Origin: Bacillus sp. 1NLA3E
GTDB lineage: Bacteria > Bacillota > Bacilli > Bacillales > Cytobacillaceae
Direction: 5' to 3'
NCBI RefSeq assembly: GCF_000242895.2
Contig: NC_021171.1
Span: 3,754,001-3,818,000 of the forward strand
DNA length: 64,000 nucleotides
Below are positions 27,608 to 37,207 of this stretch, one piece after another. How positions within the stretch are numbered: position 1 is the first letter of the stretch; every line of letters starts with the position of its first letter. The position numbers and the translations under genes were made by a program. Below the pieces are notes generated by a model. It did not search any database and had not been told where the DNA came from. It saw only the letters and a program-made list of their open reading frames with translations.

Positions 27608-30364
27608 TTAGTTTATTGTACTACTACTATTAATGGAGTCAAGTTCTTCCTCCGTAATTAGAACATCTCTTGGTTTACTCCCTCTTGCTTCAGAAATAAA
27701 GTCATTTTTCTCCATCAAATCAATCAATCTTGCTGCCCGATTATAACCAATTTTAAACCTGCGCTGCAAGCTTGAAGTAGACGCTCCGCCTTGCTCGATT
27801 ATAAACTCACAGGCTTCATAAAAAAGTTCATCTTCCTCTTCATTCACTTGAGCCTTTTTGAGTAATTCTGTCTGCTCAAATAAGTACTCAGGCTCGCTCT
27901 GACTACGAACGTGATCCACTACTTTATCAATCTCAATATCTGAAATATAAGTTCCTTGGAGACGAACAGGTTTTGATGTTCCGTTTTCAAGGAAAAGCAT
28001 ATCACCACGGCCAAGCAACTTTTCAGCACCGCTCATGTCAATAATCGTTCTAGAATCTATCTGAGATGATACGGAAAAGGCAATTCGTGTTGGGATATTT
28101 GCTTTAATTAATCCAGTTATTACATCAACTGACGGTCGCTGTGTGGCAATAATTAAATGGATTCCACAAGCCCGTGCCTTCTGGGCAATCCGGCATACCG
28201 CTTCTTCTACATCAGCCGGAGCTACCATCATTAAATCAGCTAACTCATCAATGACAATTAGAATGTAAGGTAGCTTTTGGGCATACTGCTTTGCTCCTTC
28301 AGCCATTTCATTATACCTTGAGATTTCTCTAGCGCCCGTATGAGCAAATAACTCATACCGACGTTCCATTTCATCTACTGCCCATTTAAGTGCCGCTGTC
28401 GCTGCTTTCACATCGGTTATCACTGGACTTACAAGGTGTGGAATATGATTATATGGTGCTAATTCTACCATCTTAGGATCGATTAACAACAATTTTACCT
28501 CGTTCGGATTCGCTTTATATAAAAGGCTTGTTAGAATTGTGTTGATACAGACGCTTTTCCCTGAACCAGTTGCACCAGCAATTAAACCATGTGGCATTTT
28601 TCTCAAATCAGTGACAACAGGATTACCAGAAATATCTAGTCCAAGCGCTGCAGTTAATGGCGACGGATTTTCCCGAAATGGAGAACTATTGAGAATTTCA
28701 CTAATTAATACAGGACGACTTGAATGGTTTGGTACTTCTATCCCAATCGTGTGTTTCCCCGGAATTGGTGCCTCAATCCGGATGTCCTTGGCTGCCAAGC
28801 TCAACTTAATATCGTCTTGTAAATTGGTGATTTTATTAACTTTAACACCCGGATCTGGCTGAACTTCAAACCTTGTTACAGAAGGACCCTGGGTAACATT
28901 TACAACCTTTGCCCCAACATTAAAATCAGATAATGTTCGATTTAATAGGTCTTCTTGTTCTTGGAGCCATTCTTCGTTTGCTTCTTGTATAACCGGCGGC
29001 AAGAGCAAATTCTCTTCAGGAAATTGATAGCTTTCAAGATCTATTTCATGGTTAAGTGCCAGTGTTTCTGGTTGAATTACTGGTTTTTCATGAATTATAG
29101 GGTTATCTGGTGGAAATGGTTCTGCTTTTTGTAAGTCTGTCGGCTGTATCACCGGTTCAATTTCCACTGCAATTTTTTCTTGTTTTTCAGAAAAATGATG
29201 TTTTTGCTGAACCAGTTTTTGACGGTCCTGCTTGAGCATAAGGACATTAAAAGGAATAGTGGATCTTCTTGTTTGGTTGGCTGTTATGTTATTTTCTTCA
29301 ACCTCAATCTGTTCGTTCTGGTGTTCGCCCACATCCGCTTTTTTTATGTCATAACTCGCTTCCATTTCTAATTGTCCAGGTACATACAATTCTTCATGAA
29401 ATTGTTCTTGACTGACAGCGATTTCTTCATAAGTAACTAGCTCTAGTTCCGGCAGAACTTCAGTATCTTCATTTGAAATGTCAGCATGTGAAAGGTCAGT
29501 TAATTTGTGTAGAGCTTCTTTTTCATGTGATAGGTCTGGTAATTTGTTAGTTGCTTCCTCTTCATGTGCAAGCTCTGGTAATTTGTTAGTTGCTTCCTCT
29601 TCATGTGCAAGCTCTGGTAATTTGTTAGTTGCTTCCTCTTCATGTGCAAGCTCTGGTAATTTGTTAGTTGCTTCCTCTTCATGTGCAAGCTCTGGTAATT
29701 TGTTAGTTGCTTCCTCTTCATGTGCAAGCTCTGGTAATTTGTTAGTTGCTTCCTCTTCGTGTTCAAGCTCTGGAAATTTATTCATCATTTCTTCATGTGT
29801 AGTTTCTATTTTCCGGTTTGTCTCTTCTTGATGTGAAGTCTCAATTAACTGGCTAATTACTTCTTCGTGTAAAAATCCAGTTAATTCATGTTCAATCACC
29901 TGCAAATTCCTTGGTCTTCCATAACCATAAATCGGTGAAGGTATTTCGGTGGGTCGAAACGGACCGTGACGTCTTATTTCCTTTTTGGGTTTAACATTAT
30001 TTAAAGGTTGGATACTTTCTTGCTCTTTTTTTAACGTGACAACCTCCTTTTGCCTGTGCCTTTGTGGCTTATGTCCGTGCTGTTGTGGTCCAGGTTGTTC
30101 TACTTTCTTATTTTCTTGTAAAACTTGTGAGTCAACAACTTTTCTATTTTGCCTTGGTGCTCGCTGTGGAACCTCTACATCAGGAATGGCTGGAAACCTG
30201 AAAGCACCTCTTGGGTATTGGTATGTAATCTTGGCATTCACTGCTTTTGAACCATCATTTTTCTTTGTTACATTTTTCGGTAGATCTCGTTTATATTCAT
30301 ATAAATCCTCAGCTACATCTGAATTATCTTTAAATACTCGGAATATTTTTTTGAACCAATCCAT
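27608..30364 (-). CDS. sftA: DNA translocase SftA (FtsK-like), with tandem-repeat insert
   Basis: A 918-residue soluble FtsK/SpoIIIE-family motor that clears DNA from the closing septum; B. subtilis SftA (YtpST) is 952. It lacks transmembrane helices. The N-terminal half is low-complexity and acidic and includes a 13-residue tandem repeat at about 188-293. The motor begins near 480 with [15 protein letters not shown]; Walker A GATGSGKS is near 600, [13 protein letters not shown] and [12 protein letters not shown] follow, and the C-terminal gamma winged helix is about 845-910 ([20 protein letters not shown]). murC follows by 135 bases. YtpR, adjacent in B. subtilis, is missing here. Confidence 0.94.
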   Translation of the reverse strand: MDWFKKIFRVFKDNSDVAEDLYEYKRDLPKNVTKKNDGSKAVNAKITYQYPRGAFRFPAIPDVEVPQRAPRQNRKVVDSQVLQENKKVEQPGPQQHGHKPQRHRQKEVVTLKKEQESIQPLNNVKPKKEIRRHGPFRPTEIPSPIYGYGRPRNLQVIEHELTGFLHEEVISQLIETSHQEETNRKIETTHEEMMNKFPELEHEEEATNKLPELAHEEEATNKLPELAHEEEATNKLPELAHEEEATNKLPELAHEEEATNKLPELAHEEEATNKLPDLSHEKEALHKLTDLSHADISNEDTEVLPELELVTYEEIAVSQEQFHEELYVPGQLEMEASYDIKKADVGEHQNEQIEVEENNITANQTRRSTIPFNVLMLKQDRQKLVQQKHHFSEKQEKIAVEIEPVIQPTDLQKAEPFPPDNPIIHEKPVIQPETLALNHEIDLESYQFPEENLLLPPVIQEANEEWLQEQEDLLNRTLSDFNVGAKVVNVTQGPSVTRFEVQPDPGVKVNKITNLQDDIKLSLAAKDIRIEAPIPGKHTIGIEVPNHSSRPVLISEILNSSPFRENPSPLTAALGLDISGNPVVTDLRKMPHGLIAGATGSGKSVCINTILTSLLYKANPNEVKLLLIDPKMVELAPYNHIPHLVSPVITDVKAATAALKWAVDEMERRYELFAHTGAREISRYNEMAEGAKQYAQKLPYILIVIDELADLMMVAPADVEEAVCRIAQKARACGIHLIIATQRPSVDVITGLIKANIPTRIAFSVSSQIDSRTIIDMSGAEKLLGRGDMLFLENGTSKPVRLQGTYISDIEIDKVVDHVRSQSEPEYLFEQTELLKKAQVNEEEDELFYEACEFIIEQGGASTSSLQRRFKIGYNRAARLIDLMEKNDFISEARGSKPRDVLITEEELDSINSSSTIN
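29484..29799 (-). repeat. 39-bp in-frame tandem repeat within sftA
   Basis: Five near-identical 39-base units encode [14 protein letters not shown] sixth variant unit encodes [13 protein letters not shown], and degenerate units flank them (NKFPELEHE before, [13 protein letters not shown] after). Because 39 is a multiple of three, copy number can change without breaking the frame. The DNA units are almost the same, implying recent expansion. Confidence 0.95.
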
Positions 30365-30481
30365 TGCTGATCAACTCTTTCTGCATTCTTTTACCATCAT
30401 TATTTTAACAGTTAATCTGAAAAATAGGAGATAAAATCACCGATTTATGAAAATAACCTTGGATTAGCCACTATTTTCTAA

Positions 30482-30508
30482 AAAAAAACAGGATCACCGA
30501 GGTGATCC
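30482..30508 (-). terminator. ytpQ terminator
   Basis: GGATCACC-TC-GGTGATCC stem directly after the ytpQ stop with a run of T on the minus strand. Confidence 0.85.
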
Positions 30509-31312
30509 TTATTTTTCTTTTTTTCTATTCTTCCCTAAAATAAAAATGGGCTCAAGCTCACTGTTTTCATATAGAAACGACAATGCCGTTATCGGAACGC
30601 GACCGCTAGAAAAAAAGCTCATCGCCATTTGGGCCAATATATCATACCCAGTATCATTTTGAACATCGGCAATTATCAGAACGTCCTGATGTGGTACTGC
30701 CAATACCATTGTCCCGGAAATTTTCTCTTCCATCTCTTTCAAAAAGGCTTGATTCAAAATTCTACTGGCATCGTAACCGTCATTTGATCTGACGAAGTAA
30801 TATTTATTTCCAGCGACTAAATCCTCTTTCATATTTATGGGTAATGCTCTAACGTTAAATAAGGCTGTTTCCCGTATCCGCTCAAGCGTCCAGCCCTCGC
30901 TCTTTAACAAGTTTTCATCAATTAGACGATAGGAATTCCCTAAATCCAAAGCATAGTAAATTCGGGTTTCGGCTGTATGCTCGTCAAAAATAAACAGGAC
31001 ATTATCCGTTGAATGGGCTGGAAATGACGTAGAACGGATTACTGGATAGATTTTGCTCTCATTCCCAGTTAGGTGCACCTGATCTTCTTTCATCGCCTGA
31101 AGGCCTTCTTCAACGAAGTAAACGACCTCATCAATTGCCTGATCTTTTTGCTCGTGCCATTTAGCGATAATTCCAGGAAGTGAAACAGTTATCCCCTTCC
31201 CTGTACGAATGTTTTCGATTCTAAGCTGGTCCTTTTCCCGGTCAAAAATAAAACTGCGACTTGGATGCTTTAGTCGTTTTTCCAATTCTGTTTTCATTTT
31301 TTTCGTATCCAT
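30509..31312 (-). CDS. ytpQ: YtpQ, DUF1444 family
   Basis: A 267-residue cytosolic protein of the DUF1444 family, no signal peptide or membrane span. It starts [20 protein letters not shown], has [20 protein letters not shown] near 40 and [11 protein letters not shown] near 63, and ends in [20 protein letters not shown]. The biochemical role is unknown; conservation of position next to ytpP is the main clue. GAGGGG stands 6 bases before the ATG. Gap to ytpP is 77 bases with a hairpin, so it may be read separately. Confidence 0.85.
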   Translation of the reverse strand: MDTKKMKTELEKRLKHPSRSFIFDREKDQLRIENIRTGKGITVSLPGIIAKWHEQKDQAIDEVVYFVEEGLQAMKEDQVHLTGNESKIYPVIRSTSFPAHSTDNVLFIFDEHTAETRIYYALDLGNSYRLIDENLLKSEGWTLERIRETALFNVRALPINMKEDLVAGNKYYFVRSNDGYDASRILNQAFLKEMEEKISGTMVLAVPHQDVLIIADVQNDTGYDILAQMAMSFFSSGRVPITALSFLYENSELEPIFILGKNRKKEK

Positions 31313-31345
31313 TTAAAGCCCCTCAATCATTCGGAGTAATCAAAC

Positions 31346-31376
31346 AAAATCCCTCCACTTAAAAACGGATGGAGGG
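31346..31376 (-). terminator. Hairpin after ytpP
   Basis: CCCTCCA / TGGAGGG stem with ATTTTGTTT after it on the minus strand, 14 bases past the ytpP stop. Confidence 0.7.
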
Positions 31377-31389
31377 AAGAAGAAAGGAA

Positions 31390-31704
31390 TTATTTTAGTC
31401 CAGCGATAAAATTTTCAATTTCCTCTTGGGTTTTGCGATCCTTACTAACAAAACGTCCTAGCTCACGCCCATCTTCAAACGCAATAAAACTTGGGATTCC
31501 AAAAATGTCCAATTCAACACATAAATCAATAAATTGGTCACGATCTGTATAGACAAATGTATAATCCGAGAATTTTGCTTCAATGTCTGGTAATACTGGT
31601 TCAATTACACGACAATCTGGACACCAATCAGCAGAAAATAAAAAGATATGCTTTCCATTATCCCGCAGTTCAGTATATTGCTCATATGATTCTAATTTTT
31701 CCAT
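31390..31704 (-). CDS. ytpP: Thioredoxin-like protein YtpP
   Basis: A 104-residue thioredoxin-fold protein. The active site is CPDC in FSADWCPDCRVIEPVLPDI near residue 28, and the cis-proline loop GIPSFIAFEDG is near 70. It is likely a cytosolic dithiol oxidoreductase; specific partners are not known. AGGTG lies 7 bases upstream of the ATG. It forms a YtpP-YtpQ pair as in B. subtilis. Compared with canonical thioredoxin (CGPC), the CPDC pair suggests a different redox potential. Confidence 0.88.
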   Translation of the reverse strand: MEKLESYEQYTELRDNGKHIFLFSADWCPDCRVIEPVLPDIEAKFSDYTFVYTDRDQFIDLCVELDIFGIPSFIAFEDGRELGRFVSKDRKTQEEIENFIAGLK

Positions 31705-31825
31705 TTCATTTCACCTCAAAAATATGTTTCCCACATTACCTAATATTTTACCTTATTTAATTATCCATAGCATAGCAGGAAGTTGCTTATCCAGTCCACT
31801 TTTATGCAACACATGAAATGATCAA

Positions 31826-31855
31826 GAAAAAAATACCACAGTGCAAGAACTGTGG
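31826..31855 (-). terminator. Terminator after the lipoprotein gene
   Basis: CCACAGT-tcttgc-ACTGTGG perfect stem followed by TATTTTTTTC on the minus strand. Confidence 0.85.
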
Positions 31856-31881
31856 CAGCCTATTTTGGCTTAGGTTCGATT

Positions 31882-32409
31882 CTATTTCTTGTTGGTCTTC
31901 TCAACTATTTTTACAGATTTCACGATTTGCATCATCGTTTCGGCATCTGATTTCATGCTTTTTGTTTTTGTTTCTGTGGTGATTTTGACCCCACCAATTC
32001 CAACCGTAACTTCCTGAAGATTTTTGTCTAGCTTTCTAATTAACAAAAACCCAAATTGATCATCTTTTTTATATGTTTTCTTATATTCAAATTTTTCATT
32101 AATGCCTATTGTTGCATTATAGACGACTTTGCTGACTGTAGTTTCGTTTGGATTATAAAAAAGGATATATTTTTTCGACCCATTTTTCAGCAAAATATTA
32201 TTAGCTGATTTCTCTTTAATTTCAAACCCAAAAGGTAGATAAAAACGGATATCTTTATTTTTGTTATTTGCCTTTTTTGGAGTACTGTTGAACATTTTCA
32301 CTACCTTATCATTTGTAGCTTTTTGTTCTTCCTTTGCATTACCTGAACATGCGCTTAGTAATAAAACAGTTGCCATTAAAAGCAAGGCTCCCTTGAAGAG
32401 TCTTGTCAT
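31882..32409 (-). CDS. Predicted lipoprotein of unknown function
   Basis: A 175-residue exported protein. The signal peptide MTRLFKGALLLMATVLLLSAC ends in a lipobox (LSAC), so the cysteine near 21 should be lipid-modified and hold it on the outer face of the membrane. The mature part has RFYLPFGFEIKEKSANNILL and FYNPNETTVSKVVYNA and ends in basic residues. No enzymatic motif is seen and I do not recognise a named family. GGGAGG lies upstream of the ATG. It stands alone between ytpP and the DUF84 gene. Confidence 0.8.
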   Translation of the reverse strand: MTRLFKGALLLMATVLLLSACSGNAKEEQKATNDKVVKMFNSTPKKANNKNKDIRFYLPFGFEIKEKSANNILLKNGSKKYILFYNPNETTVSKVVYNATIGINEKFEYKKTYKKDDQFGFLLIRKLDKNLQEVTVGIGGVKITTETKTKSMKSDAETMMQIVKSVKIVEKTNKK

Positions 32410-32528
32410 TTTTTATCCTCCCTGCTAGACGATATTATCCGTTTAAATCATAACCCCTTATTTCTAGCAATGACTAAATTATGTATGACAATTTTTTTAC
32501 GATTTTTTAAAATATTTATATATATTTT

Positions 32529-33065
32529 TTATTTTGTGATATTTTCACGATATTGATACTGCCCAAATAAGAGCTTTGTTACATGGGAAAACATGTCAGC
32601 CCTTGGAATGATTCCATTTGTAAAGATCCCTATTGCTCCTTCATTCTTTCGGATATTTTTCTTTTTTGTAAAATCGTCCATAACTGGACCAAGTTCTTCT
32701 CCTTTTCTTAATCGATCTGCGACCTCTTCAGGAAGTAATATTCTTGCTCCTCCAGCGATTAAAGGTTGCTCATTTTCGGAGACGAGAGCCCCCCAATTAC
32801 ATAAGAACAGTCCAAAGACTGTATCTTCCACTCCACCTTCAAGTCCAATTCCAATTTGGCCCTTTCCTAAAATTAATGCTTGCTTAGCCCGGTTAATAGC
32901 CCCCTTTATTGTTTCTTCATCTGAAAAGGGTTGTTCACTAACACCTGATGCTACGTTTATGGCTTCAAATTCATAATGGTTGTTTGTAAATATTTGCTTA
33001 ACAGCCTCTATCTTTGCTGGATTTTTTGTTCCAATAATGATTTTCATATTTATAGACCGTTCCAT
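32529..33065 (-). CDS. DUF84 (YjjX-type) non-canonical purine NTP phosphatase
   Basis: A 178-residue protein matching inosine/xanthosine triphosphatases of the YjjX/DUF84 group: MKIIIGTKNPAKIEAVKQIF, SGVSEQPFSDEETIKGAINR, GIGLEGGVED and GAIGIFTNG. The family removes ITP and XTP from the nucleotide pool. The ATG at 33065 (MERSIN) has AAAGGAG 6 bases upstream and is better supported than MKIIIG at 33047. A family A repeat separates it from ytoP. Confidence 0.85.
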   Translation of the reverse strand: MERSINMKIIIGTKNPAKIEAVKQIFTNNHYEFEAINVASGVSEQPFSDEETIKGAINRAKQALILGKGQIGIGLEGGVEDTVFGLFLCNWGALVSENEQPLIAGGARILLPEEVADRLRKGEELGPVMDDFTKKKNIRKNEGAIGIFTNGIIPRADMFSHVTKLLFGQYQYRENITK

Positions 33066-33128
33066 GTCCTTCTCCTTTCAATCATCCTAAATAAAGGAGA
33101 CAGAATTAATCTGCCTCCTTGATCTTTT

Positions 33129-33299
33129 GGCTCTGTTAAACTAGAATGTTGATTTCCGTTCCAGGCGCTTTGCGCACCTTAGGGGCGGGCGGTGAGCCTC
33201 CTCGGCGCTAAAGCGCCTGCGGGGTCTCACCTGTCCCGCTGCTCCCGCAGGAGTCTTCGCGCCCTCCACTCCAATCAACATTGAGCTATAACACAGCCT
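33129..33299 (+). repeat. GC-rich interspersed repeat, family A, copy 5
   Basis: The same outer ends as copy 4, GGCTCTGTTAAACTAGAATG and ATTGAGCTATAACACAGCC, bracket a core with TGTTGAT/ATCAACA and the GGCGCT-AA-AGCGCC hairpin. One internal block reads GCTTTGCGCACCTTAGGGGC instead of the GCTTGCTTTCCGCGGGGC form, a localised change. Confidence 0.92.
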
Positions 33300-33304
33300 A
33301 TCTT

Positions 33305-34378
33305 TTAATAATTTTGACGGATCGTATCAACTGTAGATTGATCACAAGTTTTTACAAGCTTAATCAATAATTCTTTTGCAGCAGCGTAATCATCTACATG
33401 AATAATGGAAGCGTGTGTATGAATATAGCGAGAACAAACTCCAATTACAGCACTTGGAATTCCTTCATTTGACATATGAACTCGTCCTGCATCTGTTCCA
33501 CCCTGGGAAGCGAAATATTGATATGGAACATGATGTGTTTCAGCTGTGTCAAGAATAAATTCTCTTATACCGCGGTGTGTCACCATTGTGCGGTCAAGTA
33601 TTCTTAGTAATACTCCTTTGCCTAAATGGCCAAATTCCTTTTTATCTCCAGTCATGTCATTAGCAGGGCTGGCATCAAGTGCAAAAAATAGATCTGGTTT
33701 AATCATGTTTGCTGCTGTTTGTGCACCTCTTAGCCCAACTTCCTCTTGAACAGTCGCTCCGGAATAAAGAATATTTGGGAGTTTTTCATCTTTGAGTTCT
33801 TGAAGCAATTCAATTGCTAAACCACAGCCGTAGCGATTATCCCATGCCTTAGCTAAAATCTTTTTATTATTAGCCATCGGTGTAAATGGACAAATCGGTA
33901 AAATTTGTTGGCCGGGCTTAATACCAATCTTGATAGCATCTTCATGGTCGTCTGCACCAATATCAATTAGCATATTTTTAATTTCCATTGGTTTATTTTT
34001 TGTTCCTTCATCAAGAAGATGCGGTGGGATTGAACCGATTACCCCGATAATAGGGCCATTGTTGGTGATGATTTGAACTCGCTGAGCTAATAATACCTGA
34101 CTCCACCATCCACCAAGAGGCTGAAAGCGGATCATTCCGTTTTCAGTTATGGCGGTGACCATAAAGCCAACTTCATCCATATGACCGGCCACCATAATGG
34201 TTGGGCCTGATGCTTCACCTTTTTTTATTCCAAAAATACTGCCAAGTTTATCTTGTACCACTTCATCACTATATTTCCTTAATTCCTCTTTCATAAATTG
34301 ACGAACTGCATGTTCATTACCAGGTGCTCCTGGTAGTTCCGTTAATGTTTGAAAAAGTTTTAACGTCTGTTCGTTCAT
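33305..34378 (-). CDS. ytoP: M42-family glutamyl/leucyl aminopeptidase YtoP
   Basis: A 357-residue M42 metallopeptidase with two zinc ions in the cytosol. Motifs in order are [12 protein letters not shown] near 63 (first His and Asp), [14 protein letters not shown] near 180, [15 protein letters not shown] near 210 (Glu pair) and ALDASP near 237. The tail has [19 protein letters not shown] and [16 protein letters not shown], which is complete. It hydrolyses N-terminal residues of peptides and assembles into large TET-like complexes in the family. It is divergent from ytzB, as in B. subtilis. Confidence 0.93.
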   Translation of the reverse strand: MNEQTLKLFQTLTELPGAPGNEHAVRQFMKEELRKYSDEVVQDKLGSIFGIKKGEASGPTIMVAGHMDEVGFMVTAITENGMIRFQPLGGWWSQVLLAQRVQIITNNGPIIGVIGSIPPHLLDEGTKNKPMEIKNMLIDIGADDHEDAIKIGIKPGQQILPICPFTPMANNKKILAKAWDNRYGCGLAIELLQELKDEKLPNILYSGATVQEEVGLRGAQTAANMIKPDLFFALDASPANDMTGDKKEFGHLGKGVLLRILDRTMVTHRGIREFILDTAETHHVPYQYFASQGGTDAGRVHMSNEGIPSAVIGVCSRYIHTHASIIHVDDYAAAKELLIKLVKTCDQSTVDTIRQNY

Positions 34379-34596
34379 TTTTTTTACTCCTTTTAGTGAG
34401 TTTTATGTTTGCATTATGTATATATTTATATTACTTAAATTTTACACTTCATTCCACTTCTGCTGTTATCTATTCACTATAACATTAATTTTTTCTAAGA
34501 TAAATGAACTCTAATGATCATTTCTGGTATGATGGGAATTGAAAAGGTACCCAAAACGAAGTAGTTTTAAGATTTACTAAAAGGTGGTGTTTTGTT

Positions 34597-34914
34597 TTGA
34601 ATTGGAAGTCATTTTTAATGGGGGTTGGCTCTGGACTTGCTGGGGGAATAACTGCATATTATCTTTTTCAGAAGGGACACACCCAGACGGTAACGCCAGA
34701 AAAAGTCCTTGAGAAGATAAAAACGACCTTTAAAGAACAAGGACCGATTCTTGGTTCCTGGATTCACATGGAAGCTGAACCATATGTAAAAGATAAAATA
34801 CAATATCGTGTATATAAAGGCGGTATTTCCAAAAAAGTAGACGATGAAACAAAACAATTTGAATTTATTGCCGATGCAACCACCGGAACCATATTATCTG
34901 TTCAACAACTATAA
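34597..34914 (+). CDS. ytzB: Small PepSY-type protein YtzB
   Basis: A 105-residue protein with an N-terminal glycine-rich hydrophobic segment (FLMGVGSGLAGGITAYYLF) that is a membrane anchor, then a PepSY-like fold ending FEFIADATTGTILSVQQL. The family is thought to modulate extracytoplasmic proteases but this member is untested. The start is TTG at 34597, with AAGGTGG 7 bases upstream; no ATG is close. It is divergent from the ytoP peptidase, a suggestive pairing. Confidence 0.85.
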   Translation: MNWKSFLMGVGSGLAGGITAYYLFQKGHTQTVTPEKVLEKIKTTFKEQGPILGSWIHMEAEPYVKDKIQYRVYKGGISKKVDDETKQFEFIADATTGTILSVQQL

Positions 34915-34963
34915 AAAAACCTGACCCCCACTTCTTTATCACTTTAAAGTAGTGGGGGTCAGG
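34911..34963 (-). terminator. trmB terminator
   Basis: CCTGACCCCCACT / AGTGGGGGTCAGG, 13 perfect pairs, followed by a run of seven T on the minus strand. The GGGGGTCAGGCACC border is a short motif also seen in modified form elsewhere in such genomes. Confidence 0.85.
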
Positions 34964-35001
34964 CACCCAATAGCACTTCACTGCGTTGCAGTAAACTAAT
35001 T

Positions 35002-35640
35002 TTATCGATATTTTACTTCTGATCGGAATATGCGATGGCCTTTTTTTGAAAATTTCTCTTCGTATTCTGTCATGATATTCCCTTCAAAATTGCTGTTGTG
35101 GAGATCTAGGCTGACATACTGTAACAGCAATCCATATTCAGAAAAGCTCTTAAGAGAGTATTCAAACAACCCCTGATTATCCGTTTTAAAATGGATTTCT
35201 CCTTGATTGATCAAAATTTCTTCGTACTGTTTCAAAAAGGTTTTGTAAGTTAAACGTCGCTTTGCATGGCGACTTTTAGGCCACGGATCAGAAAAATTTA
35301 AATAAATCCGCTCGACTTCTCCCTTTTCAAAGAACTCCGTTACATCACCAGCATTCACATTAAGCAGCTTTATATTGGGAAGCTCAGCCTCGATCAACCG
35401 GTCCAATGCCGTTACGATCACACTTTGTTGAACCTCAATTCCCAAATAATTAATTTCCGGATTAGCTTTCGCCATCTCCGTAACAAAGCGACCTCTTCCT
35501 GTACCAATTTCAATATGAATTGGCTGAACCTTGTCAAATACACCATTCCATTTTCCTTTTAATAATTCTGGCCCTGAAATGACATACTGAGGATACTGAT
35601 CTAATTTATCTTTTGCCCATGGTTTATTTCGTAATCTCAT
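35002..35640 (-). CDS. trmB: tRNA (guanine-N7-)-methyltransferase
   Basis: A 212-residue SAM-dependent enzyme that makes m7G46 in tRNA; B. subtilis TrmB is 213. The SAM motif [20 protein letters not shown] is near 45, the catalytic and tRNA-contact region [18 protein letters not shown] near 115, followed by [13 protein letters not shown] and [12 protein letters not shown]. The frame reaches an ATG at 35682, but [11 protein letters not shown] at 35640 has AGGGGTG upstream and the family start. It is single-gene with a strong terminator. Confidence 0.95.
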   Translation of the reverse strand: MRLRNKPWAKDKLDQYPQYVISGPELLKGKWNGVFDKVQPIHIEIGTGRGRFVTEMAKANPEINYLGIEVQQSVIVTALDRLIEAELPNIKLLNVNAGDVTEFFEKGEVERIYLNFSDPWPKSRHAKRRLTYKTFLKQYEEILINQGEIHFKTDNQGLFEYSLKSFSEYGLLLQYVSLDLHNSNFEGNIMTEYEEKFSKKGHRIFRSEVKYR

Positions 35641-35816
35641 TTGTGACACCCCTAAATTTATATACGTTTCAAACAATAGCATGGCTAACCGCCTGTTGCA
35701 AGCTAAAAAAAATGGGTGCTTATTTTTTCACCTATTTCCAGTTGGTTACCCATGTATAAATCAAAAAAGGAATTCACAAATTAAGAGTGAATTCCTTTAT
35801 GAAAGGACGGATTTAA

Positions 35817-36095
35817 ATGCCATTAGATCATCAAGATCAAGTAAATTTATTAAAAGATATCTTAAACAATCATCAATCGGATTGTTGTGGATCTATCTCA
35901 GAATGTGAACAATTAGAACGATTGGTCAAATCGTTGATGGTAAATTCTAATATAAATACTGATGTAAAAACAGTTTTGCAAGAAATTTATGATTACAGTC
36001 AACACGGCGTACAAACTCAACATCTTGATCAACATATTGAATCGAACCAACAACGTTTATCAGAATGGGTTAGTGATATTGACCAATACTCTTAA
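35817..36095 (+). CDS. ytzH: YtzH-like protein
   Basis: A 92-residue acidic helical protein of the small Bacillus YtzH family: MPLDHQDQVNLLKDILNNHQ, then SDCCGSISECEQLERLVKSL with three cysteines, ending LSEWVSDIDQYS. Function unknown. AAAGGACGG precedes the ATG. The stop overlaps the convergent ytmP stop by four bases. It is in the same place next to trmB and ytmP as in B. subtilis. Confidence 0.85.
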   Translation: MPLDHQDQVNLLKDILNNHQSDCCGSISECEQLERLVKSLMVNSNINTDVKTVLQEIYDYSQHGVQTQHLDQHIESNQQRLSEWVSDIDQYS

Positions 36096-36865
36096 AGAAT
36101 CTTATCTAAGTATTCAATCCATCTTTTCATTTCTGGAAATCGTGCTTTCCTTTTATGCCATTGAATGGATGATAAGGTGTGTGCTAATACATACCACTTC
36201 ATCCTCAGCTTTAAATGGTCTGTAACTTGAATCCCATAGAGTTCTAACCATTTTTGCCACTCTTTTTTAGGAATATACCAGTATAACAACAATCCTAAAT
36301 CAATGGCTGGATCACCAATCATTGCTCCGTCCCAATCAATTAAGTACAGCTGGTTGTTATTGCCAAGCAACCAGTTGTTATGATTTACATCACCATGACA
36401 AACGACAAATTGGTCACACTCAACTTTGTGAACTTCCATTGCCAAAAACTCAGTAGATTTTTTCACTGAAGGAATTTGCATTAATTCTTGGTCCAATCCG
36501 TCTTGTACCTTTTGAAAAAATGGTTCAGGATTTAACGGGGCCTTTCCAAGTCTGCTCAACATTCCTTTTAATGGTTCTGATTGATGAATCTTTCTTAATA
36601 GTTTTGCTACTTTTTCATGATTCATTTCGGTTGGCGTTAACTCTCTACCATTTAACCATTGCTGAGCTGTAATAACATCCCCAGTCTCCAACCTCTTAGT
36701 CCAAACCAATTTCGGGACGAGCCCTTCAGCCGATAAAACGGCTAAAAATGGAGAGGAATTTCGTTTTAAAAAAAGCTTTTGTTCTTCATGTTGAGCAAAA
36801 AAGGCTTTTCCAGTTGCCCCTCCTGCAGGAACAATTTCCCATTCTTGTCCAAATATATGCTCCAA
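36092..36865 (-). CDS. ytmP: YtmP, aminoglycoside-phosphotransferase-like kinase
   Basis: A 257-residue choline/aminoglycoside-kinase fold. The catalytic loop VVCHGDVNHNNWLLG is near 165 and the metal motif YLIDWDGAMIGDPAIDLG near 190. The N-lobe starts MEHIFGQEWEIVPAGGATGKA. Such kinases phosphorylate small molecules; the substrate of YtmP is unknown and resistance is not implied. A shorter downstream frame is a shadow. It is divergent from the structured region at 36960 and adjacent to amyX, as in B. subtilis. Confidence 0.88.
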   Translation of the reverse strand: MEHIFGQEWEIVPAGGATGKAFFAQHEEQKLFLKRNSSPFLAVLSAEGLVPKLVWTKRLETGDVITAQQWLNGRELTPTEMNHEKVAKLLRKIHQSEPLKGMLSRLGKAPLNPEPFFQKVQDGLDQELMQIPSVKKSTEFLAMEVHKVECDQFVVCHGDVNHNNWLLGNNNQLYLIDWDGAMIGDPAIDLGLLLYWYIPKKEWQKWLELYGIQVTDHLKLRMKWYVLAHTLSSIQWHKRKARFPEMKRWIEYLDKIL

Positions 36866-37207
36866 AGTTGTTCACCTTCAATTAGTTCGCAATTTCCCTC
36901 AAATGTCTGATAATCTACTGATAAAAGGACTGCCCAAAGTTTTATTAATAAAAACATAAGCGCCCAATTTAATCCAGATAAGACAAAGTTTGATCATTCA
37001 TCTTCAATGATGGTCTCATCTTTAAAGGATTGGGCGCAATGCTCGTTAATCATTATATATTAATAAGGCGGCGCTCCGCCCCTTTTTCACAAAAAAGGAT
37101 AGCTACTTAATCCAAAATAATAGCTATCTTCATCAATTTTATCCCCTATTTGCTTTTTTCGTCAAGTGTCTTCGTGACAAAATGCTTTTTCACCATCATA
37201 CATTGAC
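36866..37207. other. Intergenic region with structured RNA-like dyads
   Basis: A 78-base dyad at 36960-37037 has arms GCGCCCAAT / ATTGGGCGC and inner GATCATT/AATGATGG pairing, and lies in the 5' region of ytmP. At 37067-37087 there is GGCGG-cgct-CCGCC then a T run on the plus strand. No gene is supported. Confidence 0.5.
37091..37128 (-). terminator. amyX terminator
   Basis: GATAGCTA / TAGCTATC stem followed by CCTTTTTTG on the minus strand, 80 bases past the amyX stop. Confidence 0.72.

Noticed and set aside
29484-29799. Direct repeats that might look like a CRISPR array
   Set aside because: The units are contiguous, 39 bases, coding and without variable spacers; no cas gene is near.
29478-29831. 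Open frames on the plus strand and in a second minus frame across the sftA repeat
   Set aside because: They stay open only because the 39-base unit repeats; they have no ribosome site and oppose a conserved motor gene.
34911-34963. Hairpin as terminator of ytzB
   Set aside because: The T run is on the minus strand only, so it serves trmB; on the plus strand CACCC follows.
36092-36865. YtmP as an aminoglycoside resistance gene
   Set aside because: It shares only the kinase fold and sits in a conserved housekeeping position; resistance is not supported.
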